From Prochlorococcus sp. AG-355-B23 (GTDB taxonomy: Bacteria; Cyanobacteriota; Cyanobacteriia; PCC-6307; Cyanobiaceae), in assembly GCA_003280935.1 (NCBI GenBank), contig QCDJ01000007.1:1-60878 (forward strand): a stretch of DNA of 60,878 nt. Reading direction: 5' to 3'. The notes beneath the pieces are model-generated. The model saw nothing but the letters and a program-made list of their open reading frames with translations. It was not told where the DNA came from and made no database searches. Every line of letters begins with the position of its first letter. Within the stretch, counting starts at the first letter, position 1. Position numbers and translations under genes: made by a program. This document shows positions 1 to 9,490 of the stretch, piece after piece.

Positions 1-1094
1 AGCAAAAGCAAGATTCAATTGATATTCTTAATACAGAAAATATTGCTGAACAGTCTAAAACTGTTGCTGAACCAGAATTAGGAGAATTTGATGATAATTT
101 TACTTGGTCGGCAATGGTATTAGCTGCTCAAGGAAAAAAAATAAATCAAATATCGATTGATGAAATTGATTGGTTAACTAAATTACGGAGAGGATTAGAA
201 GAAACCAGAAAAGGATTTGTTACTGAATTATTGGATAAATTGGGAGATGATCCTCTTACTCCTGAATCTCTTGATGATTTAGAGACTCTATTAATAAGAG
301 CTGATGTAGGGATTGATTCAACTGATAAAGTTATAAGTTCTCTGAGAACAAAATTAAACGAGGAAGTCGTGGGTGGAGAAGCAGGAATAGAATTTTTGAA
401 GAAGGAATTAAAATTAATTATCGATAAACCAATAAAAAATTCGGGTTCTGATCTTTTAGTTCCCCAAAAGGGTAAATTAAATGTCTGGTTACTAGTGGGA
501 GTTAATGGTGTTGGTAAAACCACTACTTTAGGGAAATTAGCATATTTGTCATCAAAAAGTAATTATAAAACTTTGATTGCTGCTGCAGATACTTTTAGAG
601 CGGCCGCAGTAGAACAACTTAAAGTGTGGGGAGATAGAAGTAATGTTGACGTTATATCTAATCAATCGAAAAATGCTGATCCAGCTGCTGTAGTTTTTGA
701 TGCAATTAATTCTGCAAAAAAAAGAAATGTTGATTTATTACTTGTTGATACAGCCGGTAGATTGCAAACAAAAAATAATTTGATGGATGAATTAGCAAAA
801 ATAAAAAAAATTATTGATAAAAAGGTTCCAGATGCACTTGTTGAATCATTATTAGTTTTAGATGCAAGTCAGGGACAAAATGGCTTAAAACAAGCAAAAA
901 GTTTCGCTAAATCAGCAGATTTAAGTGGAGCAATTATTACTAAATTAGATGGCACTTCTAGAGGAGGTGTTTCTTTAGCAGTATCTGAAGAAGTAAATTT
1001 GCCTATAAGGTTTATTGGAGCTGGAGAAGGTATAAAAGATTTGAGACCATTTAATAGTTATGAATTTGTAGAGGCTATGCTTGCAGATAAATAA
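1..1094 (+). CDS. ftsY: Signal recognition particle receptor FtsY (5' end off window)
   Basis: SRP receptor GTPase that docks ribosome-SRP complexes at the membrane for co-translational insertion. The reading frame is open from base 3, upstream of the first internal ATG at 114, so the acidic N-terminal A domain is cut by the window edge. The visible part has the helical N domain, then the SRP GTPase G domain: P-loop GVNGVGKTTTLGKLA, the DTFRAAAVEQL insertion-box motif, DTAGR (G3) and TKLDG (G4), ending with the family's GEGIKDLRPF segment. The C-terminus is complete. Identity is secure; only the true start is missing. Confidence 0.97.
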   Translation, partial: QKQDSIDILNTENIAEQSKTVAEPELGEFDDNFTWSAMVLAAQGKKINQISIDEIDWLTKLRRGLEETRKGFVTELLDKLGDDPLTPESLDDLETLLIRADVGIDSTDKVISSLRTKLNEEVVGGEAGIEFLKKELKLIIDKPIKNSGSDLLVPQKGKLNVWLLVGVNGVGKTTTLGKLAYLSSKSNYKTLIAAADTFRAAAVEQLKVWGDRSNVDVISNQSKNADPAAVVFDAINSAKKRNVDLLLVDTAGRLQTKNNLMDELAKIKKIIDKKVPDALVESLLVLDASQGQNGLKQAKSFAKSADLSGAIITKLDGTSRGGVSLAVSEEVNLPIRFIGAGEGIKDLRPFNSYEFVEAMLADK

Positions 1095-1161
1095 AAATTT
1101 AATTAATTTTTTTTAAAAACTTAAATTTAATGTTAAAACATACTTATCTATTATATTTGTT

Positions 1162-2505
1162 TTGGCAAATAATCAAAAAGAAAAAATATTTTCGAATAAA
1201 TTTATCCAAAATTTTTTAGAAAATGATTCTAAAGTAACTCAAAAAAATAAATATAAATTTGCTGAAATTGCATCTTCTTTATCATATTATTTAAAATCAT
1301 TTTCCAATATAAATAAATTACTAGATTATGCATGCTTAATTTTTAAACATATTTTTTCGGAGAATATAATTTTAATTATTCCTTTAAATGACGAGGGGGG
1401 GATATGGAAGGAAAATATAAAAATTTCTGTTAATTGTGAATATTTAACAATTCAAGAAAAGATTAATAGTTTTTTGGATCAATTTCATTTTTCAAAAAAT
1501 TTTAAAATAAAAGAAAATCTAACTTTTGAAAATGCTTTAAAAAATAAATTTCAAGAATTTAAAATTGAAACAAAAAAAATAATATCCAGAGGCAAATGTA
1601 GAGGATTTATTTATATTTTTAGCGAAGATATTTCTAGACAGTCGATTACTGAAGATAGTAATTTTAATTTTATTGAAAATTGTCTAGCTGTTGGTTTAGA
1701 AAATCACTTCTTAATAAAAACAAAGAAAAAGCATGAAAATTTAGATAGAGAAATTTCTACTGGTGCTGAAATTCAATCTCAATTACTCCCGGATTATTGT
1801 CCAATTATTCATGGTATAGATCTAGCCGCACATTGTAGACCAGCGCTTCAGCTCGGAGGAGATTACTATGATTTTATGTGCTTAAAGACGAATATTTCTG
1901 AAAAAAGGAAAGAAAAATCAAGATGGGCCTTTGTAATAGGTGATGTCATGGGTAAAGGGATTCCAGCCGGTCTTTTAATGACTATGTTAAGAGGAATGCT
2001 ACGTGCAGAGGTTCTTACTGGTCTGCCTCCAGATAGAATTTTGCATGATTTGAATCAACTAGCAATAAATGATCTAGATCAATCACATAGATTTGTGACT
2101 TTATTTTACTCAGATTATGATCCTAGAACTAGAAAATTGAGATTCGCTAATGCAGCGCATAATCCTCCTCTGCTTTGGAAAAGTGCAGATCAGAAAATTA
2201 TTAAATTAGATGCAAAAGGATTTGTACTTGGAATACAGAATGATGCTGAATATCATTGTGGTGAAATTAAGCTTAATCAAAATGATTTAGTTCTTTATTA
2301 CACAGATGGAGTAATTGATACTTCTAACTCTTTAGGACAAAGATTTGACGAGGAAAGATTAATTAAAACTCTTACAAAATTATGTAAGCAATCTTATACA
2401 TCCCAAGAAATTTTAAATAAAATATTTAAAAAGTTAGATGATTTTACAGGGCAAAATAGACATCTTGAAGATGATGCCTCGATGGTTATTTTTCAATTAC
2501 AATAG
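1162..2505 (+). CDS. SpoIIE/RsbU-type PP2C serine phosphatase
   Basis: Predicted metal-dependent protein serine phosphatase of the PPM/SpoIIE family, which in other bacteria dephosphorylates anti-sigma-factor antagonists. The first ~190 residues look like a GAF-type sensory domain. The C-terminal half carries PPM motifs GGDYYDF, GDVMGKGIPAGL (metal-binding Asp), NAAHNPPLL and YYTDGVID. The start is a TTG at 1162, chosen because it opens the frame just after the ftsY terminator region; no in-frame ATG is better placed. No partner anti-sigma or STAS gene lies beside it, so the substrate is unknown. A run of seven G at 1395-1401 is unusual in such an AT-rich gene. Confidence 0.88.
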   Translation: MANNQKEKIFSNKFIQNFLENDSKVTQKNKYKFAEIASSLSYYLKSFSNINKLLDYACLIFKHIFSENIILIIPLNDEGGIWKENIKISVNCEYLTIQEKINSFLDQFHFSKNFKIKENLTFENALKNKFQEFKIETKKIISRGKCRGFIYIFSEDISRQSITEDSNFNFIENCLAVGLENHFLIKTKKKHENLDREISTGAEIQSQLLPDYCPIIHGIDLAAHCRPALQLGGDYYDFMCLKTNISEKRKEKSRWAFVIGDVMGKGIPAGLLMTMLRGMLRAEVLTGLPPDRILHDLNQLAINDLDQSHRFVTLFYSDYDPRTRKLRFANAAHNPPLLWKSADQKIIKLDAKGFVLGIQNDAEYHCGEIKLNQNDLVLYYTDGVIDTSNSLGQRFDEERLIKTLTKLCKQSYTSQEILNKIFKKLDDFTGQNRHLEDDASMVIFQLQ

Positions 2506-2567
2506 ATATTTTTTGTCACTTATATAAAAAAATGCTTTATTAGAGATACTTAAAGTTTCTAATTGAT

Positions 2568-3947
2568 ATGGCAAAAGTTTGGAGTAAAAGGTTTGATAAT
2601 GCACTTGACCCTTTTATTGAAAAGTTTAATGCCTCAATTAGTTTTGATAGAAAGCTTATTTTAGAAGATTTAGATTGCTCGATTGCTCATGCGAAAATGC
2701 TTGGCAAAACAAAAGTTTTATCCTCTTCTGAAGCTTTCCAAATTATTAATGGTTTAGAGTTAATAAAAGTTGAATATTTGGAGGGCAAATTTTCTCCTAG
2801 TCCACCCTCTGAAGATATTCACTATTGCATAGAAGAAAAGCTGATAAGTTTAATTGGTGAAACTGGAAAAAAATTACACACAGGTAGAAGTAGAAATGAT
2901 CAAGTTGGTACAGATATAAGATTGTGGCTAAGAAAAGAGATTGACAATATTGAAATTTTAATAACCGAATTGCAAAAATCTTTTTTAAATCTTGCTAAAT
3001 CTAATATTTATACCTTAATTCCAGGATATACCCATATGCAAAGAGCTCAACCATTATCTTTGGCTCATCATTTATTGGCTTATATAGAAATGCTCCAAAG
3101 AGACCGTGAAAGGTATAAAGAAGTACGCTCAAGAGTTAATATTTCTCCATTAGGAGCTGCAGCATTAGCTGGAACAAAAATAAAAATAGATAGACACTTT
3201 ACAGCTGCAGAATTGGGTTTTAAAAAGATTTATAAAAATAGTATTGATGCAGTAAGTGATAGAGATTTTTGTATAGAGTTTGTTTCTGCATCTGCTATAT
3301 TGATGTCTCATTTAAGTAAAATTTCAGAGGAAATTATTTTATGGGTAACTGATGAATTTTCTTTTGCAAAATTAACAGATAAATGTGCCACAGGAAGTAG
3401 CTTAATGCCGCAGAAAAAAAATCCTGACGTTCCAGAATTGATAAGAGGTAAGACAGGACGGGTGTATGGGCATCTCCAGGCATTGTTAACGATGGTAAAA
3501 GGGGTACCACTTTCTTACAATAAGGACTTTCAAGAGGATAAAGAGCCAATATTTGATACTGCAGAAACAATATCTGCTTGTATTACAGCAATGACTATTC
3601 TAATAAATGAGGGCATTGAATTTAATATTGAAAATCTATCTGATTCCGTAGAAAACGACTTTTCTAATGCTACTGATTTGGCAGATTACTTAGTTGGTAA
3701 AAATGTTCCTTTTAGGACTGCTTATCAAGTTGTTGGTCAAATGGTTAAATATTGCCTGGAGAGAAAAATGTTATTTAAAAACCTTAAAATTAATGAATTT
3801 AAAAAATTTCATCCCGAATTTGATGAGGATGTTTTCGTGGATCTAAAGCCTCTTAATGTCGTTAAATCAAGAAATAGCGAAGGTGGCACAGGTTTTGTTC
3901 AGGTGGAAAAAGAGGTAAATAATTGGCAAAAAAGATTGTTACTTTGA
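2568..3947 (+). CDS. argH: Argininosuccinate lyase
   Basis: Last enzyme of arginine synthesis: cleaves argininosuccinate to arginine and fumarate in the cytoplasm. The 459-aa length is normal. Family marks visible are the [13 protein letters not shown] segment, the TPGYTHMQ-like stretch ([11 protein letters not shown]) and the fumarase/aspartase superfamily signature [15 protein letters not shown] start at 2568. It stands alone between the phosphatase and the RRM gene; a possible intrinsic terminator follows at 4010-4033. argJ, of the same pathway, is at 40799 in this window. Confidence 0.98.
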   Translation: MAKVWSKRFDNALDPFIEKFNASISFDRKLILEDLDCSIAHAKMLGKTKVLSSSEAFQIINGLELIKVEYLEGKFSPSPPSEDIHYCIEEKLISLIGETGKKLHTGRSRNDQVGTDIRLWLRKEIDNIEILITELQKSFLNLAKSNIYTLIPGYTHMQRAQPLSLAHHLLAYIEMLQRDRERYKEVRSRVNISPLGAAALAGTKIKIDRHFTAAELGFKKIYKNSIDAVSDRDFCIEFVSASAILMSHLSKISEEIILWVTDEFSFAKLTDKCATGSSLMPQKKNPDVPELIRGKTGRVYGHLQALLTMVKGVPLSYNKDFQEDKEPIFDTAETISACITAMTILINEGIEFNIENLSDSVENDFSNATDLADYLVGKNVPFRTAYQVVGQMVKYCLERKMLFKNLKINEFKKFHPEFDEDVFVDLKPLNVVKSRNSEGGTGFVQVEKEVNNWQKRLLL

Positions 3948-4009
3948 ATCTCAATTATTTTTCTACAACAAGGGTATGCTTTGAAGTAGAATAGAAGGGC
4001 AAAGTTATG

Positions 4010-4033
4010 AGACTACTCATTGTAGTTTTTTTT
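4010..4033 (+). terminator. Hairpin plus T-run downstream of argH / in the leader of the RRM gene
   Basis: ACTAC at 4012-4016 pairs with GTAGT at 4022-4026 around the loop TCATT; two weaker pairs extend the stem outward, and eight T follow (4026-4033). This has the form of an intrinsic terminator. It could end argH transcripts, or act as an attenuator in the leader of the RNA-binding-protein gene that starts 27 nt later. The stem is short, so the call is tentative. Confidence 0.5.
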
Positions 4034-4059
4034 AAGGTAAATTTTTTGTTGAGTTTAAA

Positions 4060-4554
4060 GTGAGTATTTTTGTTGGCAATTTGCCGTTCCGCGCAGAGCG
4101 TGAAGATGTTATACAATTATTTTCCCCTTTTGGTGAAGTTTTAAATTGTTCTCTCCCCTTGGAGAGAGATACTGGTAGGAAGAGAGGATTCGCATTTATT
4201 GAAATGGCAGATGAAGCGCTTGAGTCAACAGCCATTGATGGTTTGCAAGGCAGTGAACTTATGGGTAGACCATTAAGAATTAATAAAGCTGAGCCTAGAG
4301 GTTCTGGTGGGCCCCGTAGAGGAGGGAGAGGCGGCTCCCCCGGTGGTAATTCTGGTGGCGGCTATGGAGGTGGCGGCTATGGAGGTGGTAATTCTGGATC
4401 TAATAGCTTTAACGCTAATAAATCTTCTGGAGCAGAAGGTTGGGAAGACAGAAGTTATGGCAATTCTTCTGAAAACTCTGAATACGAAAATAGTAGGAGC
4501 AGGAGAAAAAGGGGGGTGTCCAATGAGAGCAATGCCTCAAATGAAACAAATTAG
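4060..4554 (+). CDS. Glycine-rich RRM RNA-binding protein
   Basis: Cyanobacterial Rbp-type protein: one N-terminal RNA recognition motif with RNP2 IFVGNLPF near residue 3 and RNP1 RGFAFIEM near residue 46, then a low-complexity Gly/Ser/Asn-rich tail. These proteins are often stress- or cold-induced and bind mRNA. The start is GTG at 4060, which begins exactly at the RRM. The tail contains a perfect 15-nt tandem duplication at 4354-4383 encoding GGGYG. Its stop overlaps the stop of the convergent dusA by 4 nt. The C-terminal end (SRRRKRG) is basic. Confidence 0.93.
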   Translation: MSIFVGNLPFRAEREDVIQLFSPFGEVLNCSLPLERDTGRKRGFAFIEMADEALESTAIDGLQGSELMGRPLRINKAEPRGSGGPRRGGRGGSPGGNSGGGYGGGGYGGGNSGSNSFNANKSSGAEGWEDRSYGNSSENSEYENSRSRRKRGVSNESNASNETN

Positions 4555-5555
4555 TAACCCATTTCTTTAAGCACAGTTGTTAATTTAAATAAATATTCAA
4601 TAGTTAATTCTTTTTTAATAGATTTATTTGAAATTTGATTTCTCCAAATTTTAGCTTTTGGTATCCCTTCCACTAAATTTATGAGGTGTTTACAAATATC
4701 CCAAGATTTTCCTCCATTACTTAAATGTGCTTCTATGTATGGAATTAAGGAGAATATAATATTTGAAGCAGATTTAGGTTCTTTATTAATTCCATAAACC
4801 TTTTTATCGATTTCAGACCATCTTAAGGGATGTTTATAAATTGAACGTCCAATCATGACCCCATCAAAATCATTTAAGGCTTTTAATGATTGATCGATAT
4901 TTGTTAAACCCCCATTGATTTCTATTAATAATTCTGGATTTGATTTTTTTAATTTTTTTACTACATCATAATTTAGTGGCGGTATGGTCCTGTTTTGTTT
5001 TGGATTAAGACCTTTTAATATTGCTTTTCTTGCATGAACTGTAAATCTGTCAGCACCAGCATTCGCGATAATTCTTACGAAATTATTTAAGTTAACGAAA
5101 CTATCATCATTGTCTACACCAATTCTGTGTTTGATCGTAACCGGTAAGTTGCAATTATTTTTTATGGACTCTATACATTTTGCTACTTTTTCAGGTTCTT
5201 TCATAAGTGAAGCGCCAAAATTTCCAGAACAGACCCTTGGACTAGGACAACCAACATTAAAGTTTATTTCGTCATAACCCCAATCCTGTGCCATTTGAGC
5301 TGCCTCTTTAAGGATTTCAGGATCGTCTCCTCCAAACTGAATCGATATCGGGTGTTCTTCATCATTAAAATCTAGAAAATTTTCTTTTTTATTCGTAAAC
5401 ACTAAACTCTGGGCCACAATCATTTCCGTATACAATAGAGCTTTAGAACTTATTTTTCTCATTATCATTCTGAAATGCTTATCAGTACAATCCATCATTG
5501 GAGCAATACTTAATTTATGAATATTTTTAATAGAATTAGGCTTATTGAAATTCAT
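4551..5555 (-). CDS. dusA: tRNA-dihydrouridine synthase, DusA type
   Basis: FMN-dependent enzyme that reduces specific uridines in the tRNA D-loop. The 334-aa protein begins with SIAPMMDCTDKHFR (flavin site) and carries NVGCPSPRV with the catalytic Cys, VTIKHRIGVD, FTVHARKA, EINGGL and GVMIGRSIYKHP, all typical of the DusA branch. ATG start at 5555. It is convergent with the RRM gene (4-nt overlap) and divergent from msrB with almost no intergenic space, so the two promoters must lie within coding sequence or be very compact. Confidence 0.95.
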   Translation of the reverse strand: MNFNKPNSIKNIHKLSIAPMMDCTDKHFRMIMRKISSKALLYTEMIVAQSLVFTNKKENFLDFNDEEHPISIQFGGDDPEILKEAAQMAQDWGYDEINFNVGCPSPRVCSGNFGASLMKEPEKVAKCIESIKNNCNLPVTIKHRIGVDNDDSFVNLNNFVRIIANAGADRFTVHARKAILKGLNPKQNRTIPPLNYDVVKKLKKSNPELLIEINGGLTNIDQSLKALNDFDGVMIGRSIYKHPLRWSEIDKKVYGINKEPKSASNIIFSLIPYIEAHLSNGGKSWDICKHLINLVEGIPKAKIWRNQISNKSIKKELTIEYLFKLTTVLKEMGY

Positions 5556-5577
5556 TACTTTTTTGCGATTTAAATAT

Positions 5578-6072
5578 ATGAATCAATTTCTATCAAGAAG
5601 AACTTTTATTCTAATTCCTACTATGTCAATCTTAAAAATAATCTTTAACCCTATGCAAGTATTAGCATCTTCACTACCTTCTAAAGAAGAGTGGAATTTA
5701 TCAAAAGATGAATGGAAGGCTAGGCTTAGTCCAGAATCATATTATATTTTGAGGGAGGAAGGGACTGAAAGAGCTTTTAGCAGCCAATTAAATTATGAGA
5801 AGAGGAAAGGGATTTTTCACTGTGCAGGATGTGATTTGCCGCTTTTTTCCTCAGATAAAAAATTTGATAGTGGTACAGGATGGCCAAGTTTTTGGGATTC
5901 AATTCAAGGATCAGTAGAAACAAAAGTTGATTTTAAGTTAATTGTTCCTAGAACCGAATATCATTGCTCTAGATGTGGAGGTCATCAGGGACATGTCTTT
6001 AATGATGGGCCACTTCCTACTGGCAAAAGATACTGCAACAATGGATTAGCATTAAGGTTTGTTCCTGACTAA
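5578..6072 (+). CDS. msrB: Peptide-methionine (R)-S-oxide reductase with Tat-like signal
   Basis: Reduces methionine-R-sulfoxide in oxidised proteins. The zinc-binding pairs CAGC and CSRC, the GWPSFW motif and the catalytic RYCNNG are all present. I take ATG 5578 rather than the longer 5545 start: the extension lies over dusA, and from 5578 the N-terminus reads [12 protein letters not shown], a good twin-arginine motif (R7, R8), then a hydrophobic stretch and VLA at residues 28-30 as a possible cleavage site. That predicts export to periplasm or thylakoid lumen. A hairpin just downstream (6080-6093) may terminate it. Confidence 0.93.
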   Translation: MNQFLSRRTFILIPTMSILKIIFNPMQVLASSLPSKEEWNLSKDEWKARLSPESYYILREEGTERAFSSQLNYEKRKGIFHCAGCDLPLFSSDKKFDSGTGWPSFWDSIQGSVETKVDFKLIVPRTEYHCSRCGGHQGHVFNDGPLPTGKRYCNNGLALRFVPD

Positions 6073-6079
6073 ATATTTG

Positions 6080-6103
6080 TGCGGCCTTCCGCAACTTGTT
6101 TTG
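6080..6103 (+). terminator. Possible intrinsic terminator after msrB
   Basis: TGCGG (6080-6084), loop CCTT, CCGCA (6089-6093) forms a five-pair GC-rich stem in an AT-rich spacer, followed by a T-rich but interrupted stretch ending about 6103. It sits 8 nt after the msrB stop and before the grpE start at 6147. The imperfect T-run keeps this tentative. Confidence 0.45.
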
Positions 6104-6146
6104 TGCATCACTTTATTGGACAATAGTCTTATTAAATTTTAGTAAA

Positions 6147-6866
6147 ATGATTGAAAATCAATCAGAAAATATTGATAATAAAGAGATTGATGATTCTAAT
6201 CTGGATAATGTTCCTGAGGATACATCATCTACCCAAAATTCAAAAACTGAAAATGATGAATTATCTTCTCAAGAAAAAGAAGAAATAAATACTGAAGAAT
6301 TAAAAAATACTATTTCAAATAATGATGCGAGATTAGAACAATTAGAAAAAGAGCATGAAACATTAAAAAATCAATATGTAAGGATTTCAGCAGATTTTGA
6401 TAATTTTAGAAAAAGGCAGTCTAGGGATCAGGACGATTTAAAAATCCAACTTGTTTCCAAGACTTTAACTGCCATACTTCCTATTGTTGATAATTTTGAG
6501 AGAGCAAGACAACAACTTAAACCAGAAAATGAGGAAGCTCAAGCTCTTCATAGAAGTTATCAAGGATTGTATAAACAACTAGTAGAAGTTTTAAAACAAC
6601 AGGGAGTGTCACCCATGAGAGTTGTTGGTCAGCAATTTGATCCAAACTTGCATGAAGCTGTATTAAGAGAACCTAGTGAAGAGTTTGAAGAGGATTTGAT
6701 TATTGAAGAATTGCAGCGAGGATATCATCTTGAAGGTAAGGTTTTGAGACATGCATTGGTTAAGGTTTCTATGGGACCTGGTAAACAAAATTCACAACAG
6801 GAAGTAGAAAAGGATACAGTTGAAGGGGATGTTAATTCAGAGGCAAACACTTCTGAAGATGTATAA
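6147..6866 (+). CDS. grpE: Nucleotide exchange factor GrpE
   Basis: Co-chaperone that releases ADP from DnaK. The N-terminal ~75 residues are acidic and disordered-looking, followed by the long coiled coil ([20 protein letters not shown]), the FDNFRKR signature and the beta domain ending near [10 protein letters not shown]. The ATG at 6147 (MIENQSEN) is preferred to the in-frame 6096 start, whose 17-residue hydrophobic extension is untypical. 239 aa. It heads a plus-strand run grpE-dnaJ-tusA-like-rsgA, the first pair being a conserved heat-shock module. Confidence 0.96.
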   Translation: MIENQSENIDNKEIDDSNLDNVPEDTSSTQNSKTENDELSSQEKEEINTEELKNTISNNDARLEQLEKEHETLKNQYVRISADFDNFRKRQSRDQDDLKIQLVSKTLTAILPIVDNFERARQQLKPENEEAQALHRSYQGLYKQLVEVLKQQGVSPMRVVGQQFDPNLHEAVLREPSEEFEEDLIIEELQRGYHLEGKVLRHALVKVSMGPGKQNSQQEVEKDTVEGDVNSEANTSEDV

Positions 6867-6895
6867 ATTCCAAATTCTTATTTGAGCATTATCTA

Positions 6896-8020
6896 ATGGC
6901 TGATTTTTACCAAATACTTGGAGTTTCAAGAGATGCTGATGCGGATACCTTAAAAAGGGCTTATAGAAAATTAGCAAGGCAATACCACCCTGATGTTAAT
7001 AAAGAACCTGGCGCTGAAGATAAATTTAAAGAAATTGGTAAGGCTTACGAAGCGTTAGCTGATCCTGAAACTAGAGCAAGATATGACCAATTTGGAGAAG
7101 CTGGCCTTGGAGGTGCAGCTGGAATGCCTGATATGGGAGATATGGGTGGCTTTGCAGATTTGTTTGAAACTTTTTTTAATGGCTTTGGGGGGCAAAATCC
7201 TCAAGGAGGAAGAACACAAAGAAGAGGTCCTCAGCAAGGAGATGATCTAAGGTATGACCTTAATGTTGACTTTAAAGATGCAATTTTTGGCCAACAAAGA
7301 GAAATTAAAATTCCTCATTTGGAGACTTGTGAAGTCTGTAGGGGAACAGGTGCAAAACCAGGAACAGGCCCCAAAACTTGTTCAACATGTGGTGGAAGTG
7401 GACAAGTTAGAAGAGCTACAAGAACACCTTTTGGTAATTTCACACAAGTAGCTGAATGTCCTTCATGTAATGGGGCTGGCCAGATAATTGCAGATCCATG
7501 TGTAACTTGCGGCGGTAATGGCGTAAAGCAAGTCAGAAAAAAATTAAGAATTAATATTCCTGCAGGAGTTGATACTGGCACTAAATTAAGAGTTTCCGGC
7601 GAGGGAAATGTTGGTTTGAAAGGGGGTCCACCTGGAGATCTTTATGTTTTTATAAAGGTTAAGAATGATGCAAAACTTAAAAGAGATGGTGTAACTATTT
7701 ACTCAGAAATAGTAGTGAGTTATTTACAGGCTATTTTAGGAGACACTGTAAAAATCACAACAGTTGATGGAGATGTTGATTTAAAAATTCCAAGTGGCAT
7801 TCAGCCAAATACCACTCTTTCACTTGAGAATAAAGGGGTACCTAGACTTGGAAATCCGGTTGCGAGAGGAAATCATGAAGTCTTAGTAAAAGTAAAATTG
7901 CCAACTCGTATAACCGACGCAGAACGTGAACTTTTAGAGGGTTTAGCTTCTCAATATTCAGATAAAAATATTAATTCCAGTAGTGGACTGTTTAGTAAAT
8001 TATTTGGTAAAGAATCTTAA
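6896..8020 (+). CDS. dnaJ: Chaperone DnaJ
   Basis: Hsp40 co-chaperone that stimulates DnaK ATPase. Order of domains: J domain (residues ~3-68) with the HPD tripeptide in YHPDVNKE, Gly/Phe-rich linker, zinc domain with four CxxCxGxG repeats ([32 protein letters not shown]), then the C-terminal substrate-binding domains. At 374 aa it is a complete type I DnaJ. It lies 29 nt after grpE, and its stop codon overlaps the start codon of the tusA-like gene (TAATG at 8018-8022). Confidence 0.98.
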   Translation: MADFYQILGVSRDADADTLKRAYRKLARQYHPDVNKEPGAEDKFKEIGKAYEALADPETRARYDQFGEAGLGGAAGMPDMGDMGGFADLFETFFNGFGGQNPQGGRTQRRGPQQGDDLRYDLNVDFKDAIFGQQREIKIPHLETCEVCRGTGAKPGTGPKTCSTCGGSGQVRRATRTPFGNFTQVAECPSCNGAGQIIADPCVTCGGNGVKQVRKKLRINIPAGVDTGTKLRVSGEGNVGLKGGPPGDLYVFIKVKNDAKLKRDGVTIYSEIVVSYLQAILGDTVKITTVDGDVDLKIPSGIQPNTTLSLENKGVPRLGNPVARGNHEVLVKVKLPTRITDAERELLEGLASQYSDKNINSSSGLFSKLFGKES

Positions 8021-8250
8021 TGACTTCCTTAAAGCATTTGGATCTTAAATCTGTTCCATGTCCTTTAAATGTTGTCAAAATTAAATTGGCTTTGGAGAAG
8101 TTATCTAAAAATGAACAACTTATTGTTGAACTAGATAAAGGTGAACCAGAAGAAATGGTAATAAACAATTTAAAAGAGATGGGATGTTTGTTTAAGCAAA
8201 TCAAAGAAAATGAAAAATTTATAAAAATAAAAATATTGAATGAAAACTAA
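8020..8250 (+). CDS. TusA/SirA-like sulfur-carrier family protein
   Basis: Small 76-aa protein of the SirA/TusA/YeeD fold. The diagnostic CP motif is present as VPCPLNVVKIK (Cys14), followed by EKLSKNEQLIVELDKGEPEEMVINNL, which matches the family beta-alpha layout. TusA members relay persulfide sulfur for tRNA thiolation or cofactor synthesis; the partner here is unknown. Its ATG overlaps the dnaJ stop, and its 3' end overlaps rsgA by 11 nt, so it is almost surely translationally coupled with both. Confidence 0.85.
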   Translation: MTSLKHLDLKSVPCPLNVVKIKLALEKLSKNEQLIVELDKGEPEEMVINNLKEMGCLFKQIKENEKFIKIKILNEN

Positions 8251-9157
8251 TAGTAAATATTTAGGTTTAGTCACGAAAAAATTTAATGATTTTTTTTTAG
8301 TTGATTTAAAAAATCAAGAAAACTCTGGAAATAGCCAGAAATTTTTATGTAAGGTTAAGAAGTCTATAAATTTCAAGGATCAATTAATTTATGTTGGGGA
8401 CGAAGTAGCGATTGAAAAAATTGATTTTAAAAGTAAACGTGCAATAATAACAAGTCTAAAAAAAAGAAAAAATCTTTTAGTTAGACCTTCAGTTGCAAAT
8501 ATTTCTAACATATACGTTACTTTTTCCGTTGAAGAACCAGAGTTAAATTTATCTCAAGTTAATAGGTTCTTGATATCAGCAGAATCAATGGGAGTTGAAG
8601 TCTCATTAGTTTTGACAAAGTGTGATTTAATTTCTGATAAAAGAAGATCATATCTACTTGATAAATTTGAGAAATGGGGTTACCAAGTAATAACTTTAAA
8701 TTTACAGAAATCTGATTGCTTTAAAAATTTATTAGCCGAGGTAAAGCAAAAAGAATGTTCAATTTTTATGGGTCCATCCGGAGTTGGCAAAACTACTTTG
8801 CTAAATATGATTATTCCAGGTCTTCAAAATAGTACTTCTCCAGTTTCCAATAAAATTAAGAGAGGAAAAAATACTACTCGAAATGTTGAGTTATTTTCTA
8901 TGTCGAATCAAAGTTACATTGTGGATACTCCTGGTTTTAATATGCAACCTCTAGAGGTTGATATTAAGTTGTTACCAAATCTTTATTCAGAAATATATAA
9001 ACAGGTAATCGAAGAAGGAATTAAGTGTAAATTTCGTAACTGCTTACATTTAAACGATGAGGGATGTAATTTAAATAAATCCTTCGAAAGATATTCTTTT
9101 TATAAAGAAATGATTGAGTCTTCTAGGAGTCACTATTATCAAAACCAGGAAGATTGA
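8240..9157 (+). CDS. rsgA: Ribosome small-subunit GTPase RsgA (EngC)
   Basis: Circularly permuted GTPase that aids late 30S maturation. The N-terminal OB-fold is followed by G4 (TKCD) ahead of G1 ([12 protein letters not shown]) and G3 (DTPGF), the hallmark permuted order. The C-terminal zinc knuckle is [14 protein letters not shown]. 305 aa, ATG start inside the tusA-like gene. Its last ~35 nt overlap the end of the convergent ybaB. Confidence 0.96.
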   Translation: MKTNSKYLGLVTKKFNDFFLVDLKNQENSGNSQKFLCKVKKSINFKDQLIYVGDEVAIEKIDFKSKRAIITSLKKRKNLLVRPSVANISNIYVTFSVEEPELNLSQVNRFLISAESMGVEVSLVLTKCDLISDKRRSYLLDKFEKWGYQVITLNLQKSDCFKNLLAEVKQKECSIFMGPSGVGKTTLLNMIIPGLQNSTSPVSNKIKRGKNTTRNVELFSMSNQSYIVDTPGFNMQPLEVDIKLLPNLYSEIYKQVIEEGIKCKFRNCLHLNDEGCNLNKSFERYSFYKEMIESSRSHYYQNQED

Positions 9158-9473
9158 GATTTAATCCACCAGTCAAATCATTCATCCTTTCTTTCATAGT
9201 GGTAGTTGATAATTCATGAGCTTTTTGAATAGCTTGTAGAATATTCTGCTCTATTTTTTCTTTATTTGCATTTAAGATATTTTCTTGTACTTCTACCTTT
9301 AAAGGAAGTTGGTTTCCACTAATCCAAACTTTTATCATCTCATCATCACTTTTACCTTCAATCTCCATATTTTCAAGTTCATCTTGTAGTTTTTGAGCAT
9401 CTTGCTGAATTTGTTTAGCTTTTTTAAAAGCTTCTGTAAGTTGTCCAAAGTTAGGAAGTCCAAAACCCGCCAT
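9123..9473 (-). CDS. YbaB/EbfC-family nucleoid-associated protein
   Basis: 116-aa DNA-binding protein of the YbaB/EbfC family: a helical N-terminus with [21 protein letters not shown], then the central sheet, including [16 protein letters not shown], and a C-terminal helix with the family-like [16 protein letters not shown]-type ending. It is the last gene of the minus-strand murC-murB-ybaB run, 17 nt after murB, and convergently overlaps rsgA by 35 nt. Confidence 0.93.
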   Translation of the reverse strand: MAGFGLPNFGQLTEAFKKAKQIQQDAQKLQDELENMEIEGKSDDEMIKVWISGNQLPLKVEVQENILNANKEKIEQNILQAIQKAHELSTTTMKERMNDLTGGLNLNLPGFDNSDS

Positions 9474-9490
9474 TTTGTAAAAACGTTTCT

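Noticed and set aside
4307-4570. 87-aa plus-strand frame overlapping the RRM gene
   Set aside because: It is the glycine-rich tail read in another frame (Ala/Val/Met repeats) with no RBS or family.
7315-7581. 88-aa minus-strand frame inside dnaJ
   Set aside because: It is antisense to the zinc-finger repeats of DnaJ; its Pro/Cys-rich content mirrors the CxxCxGxG codons and has no independent support.
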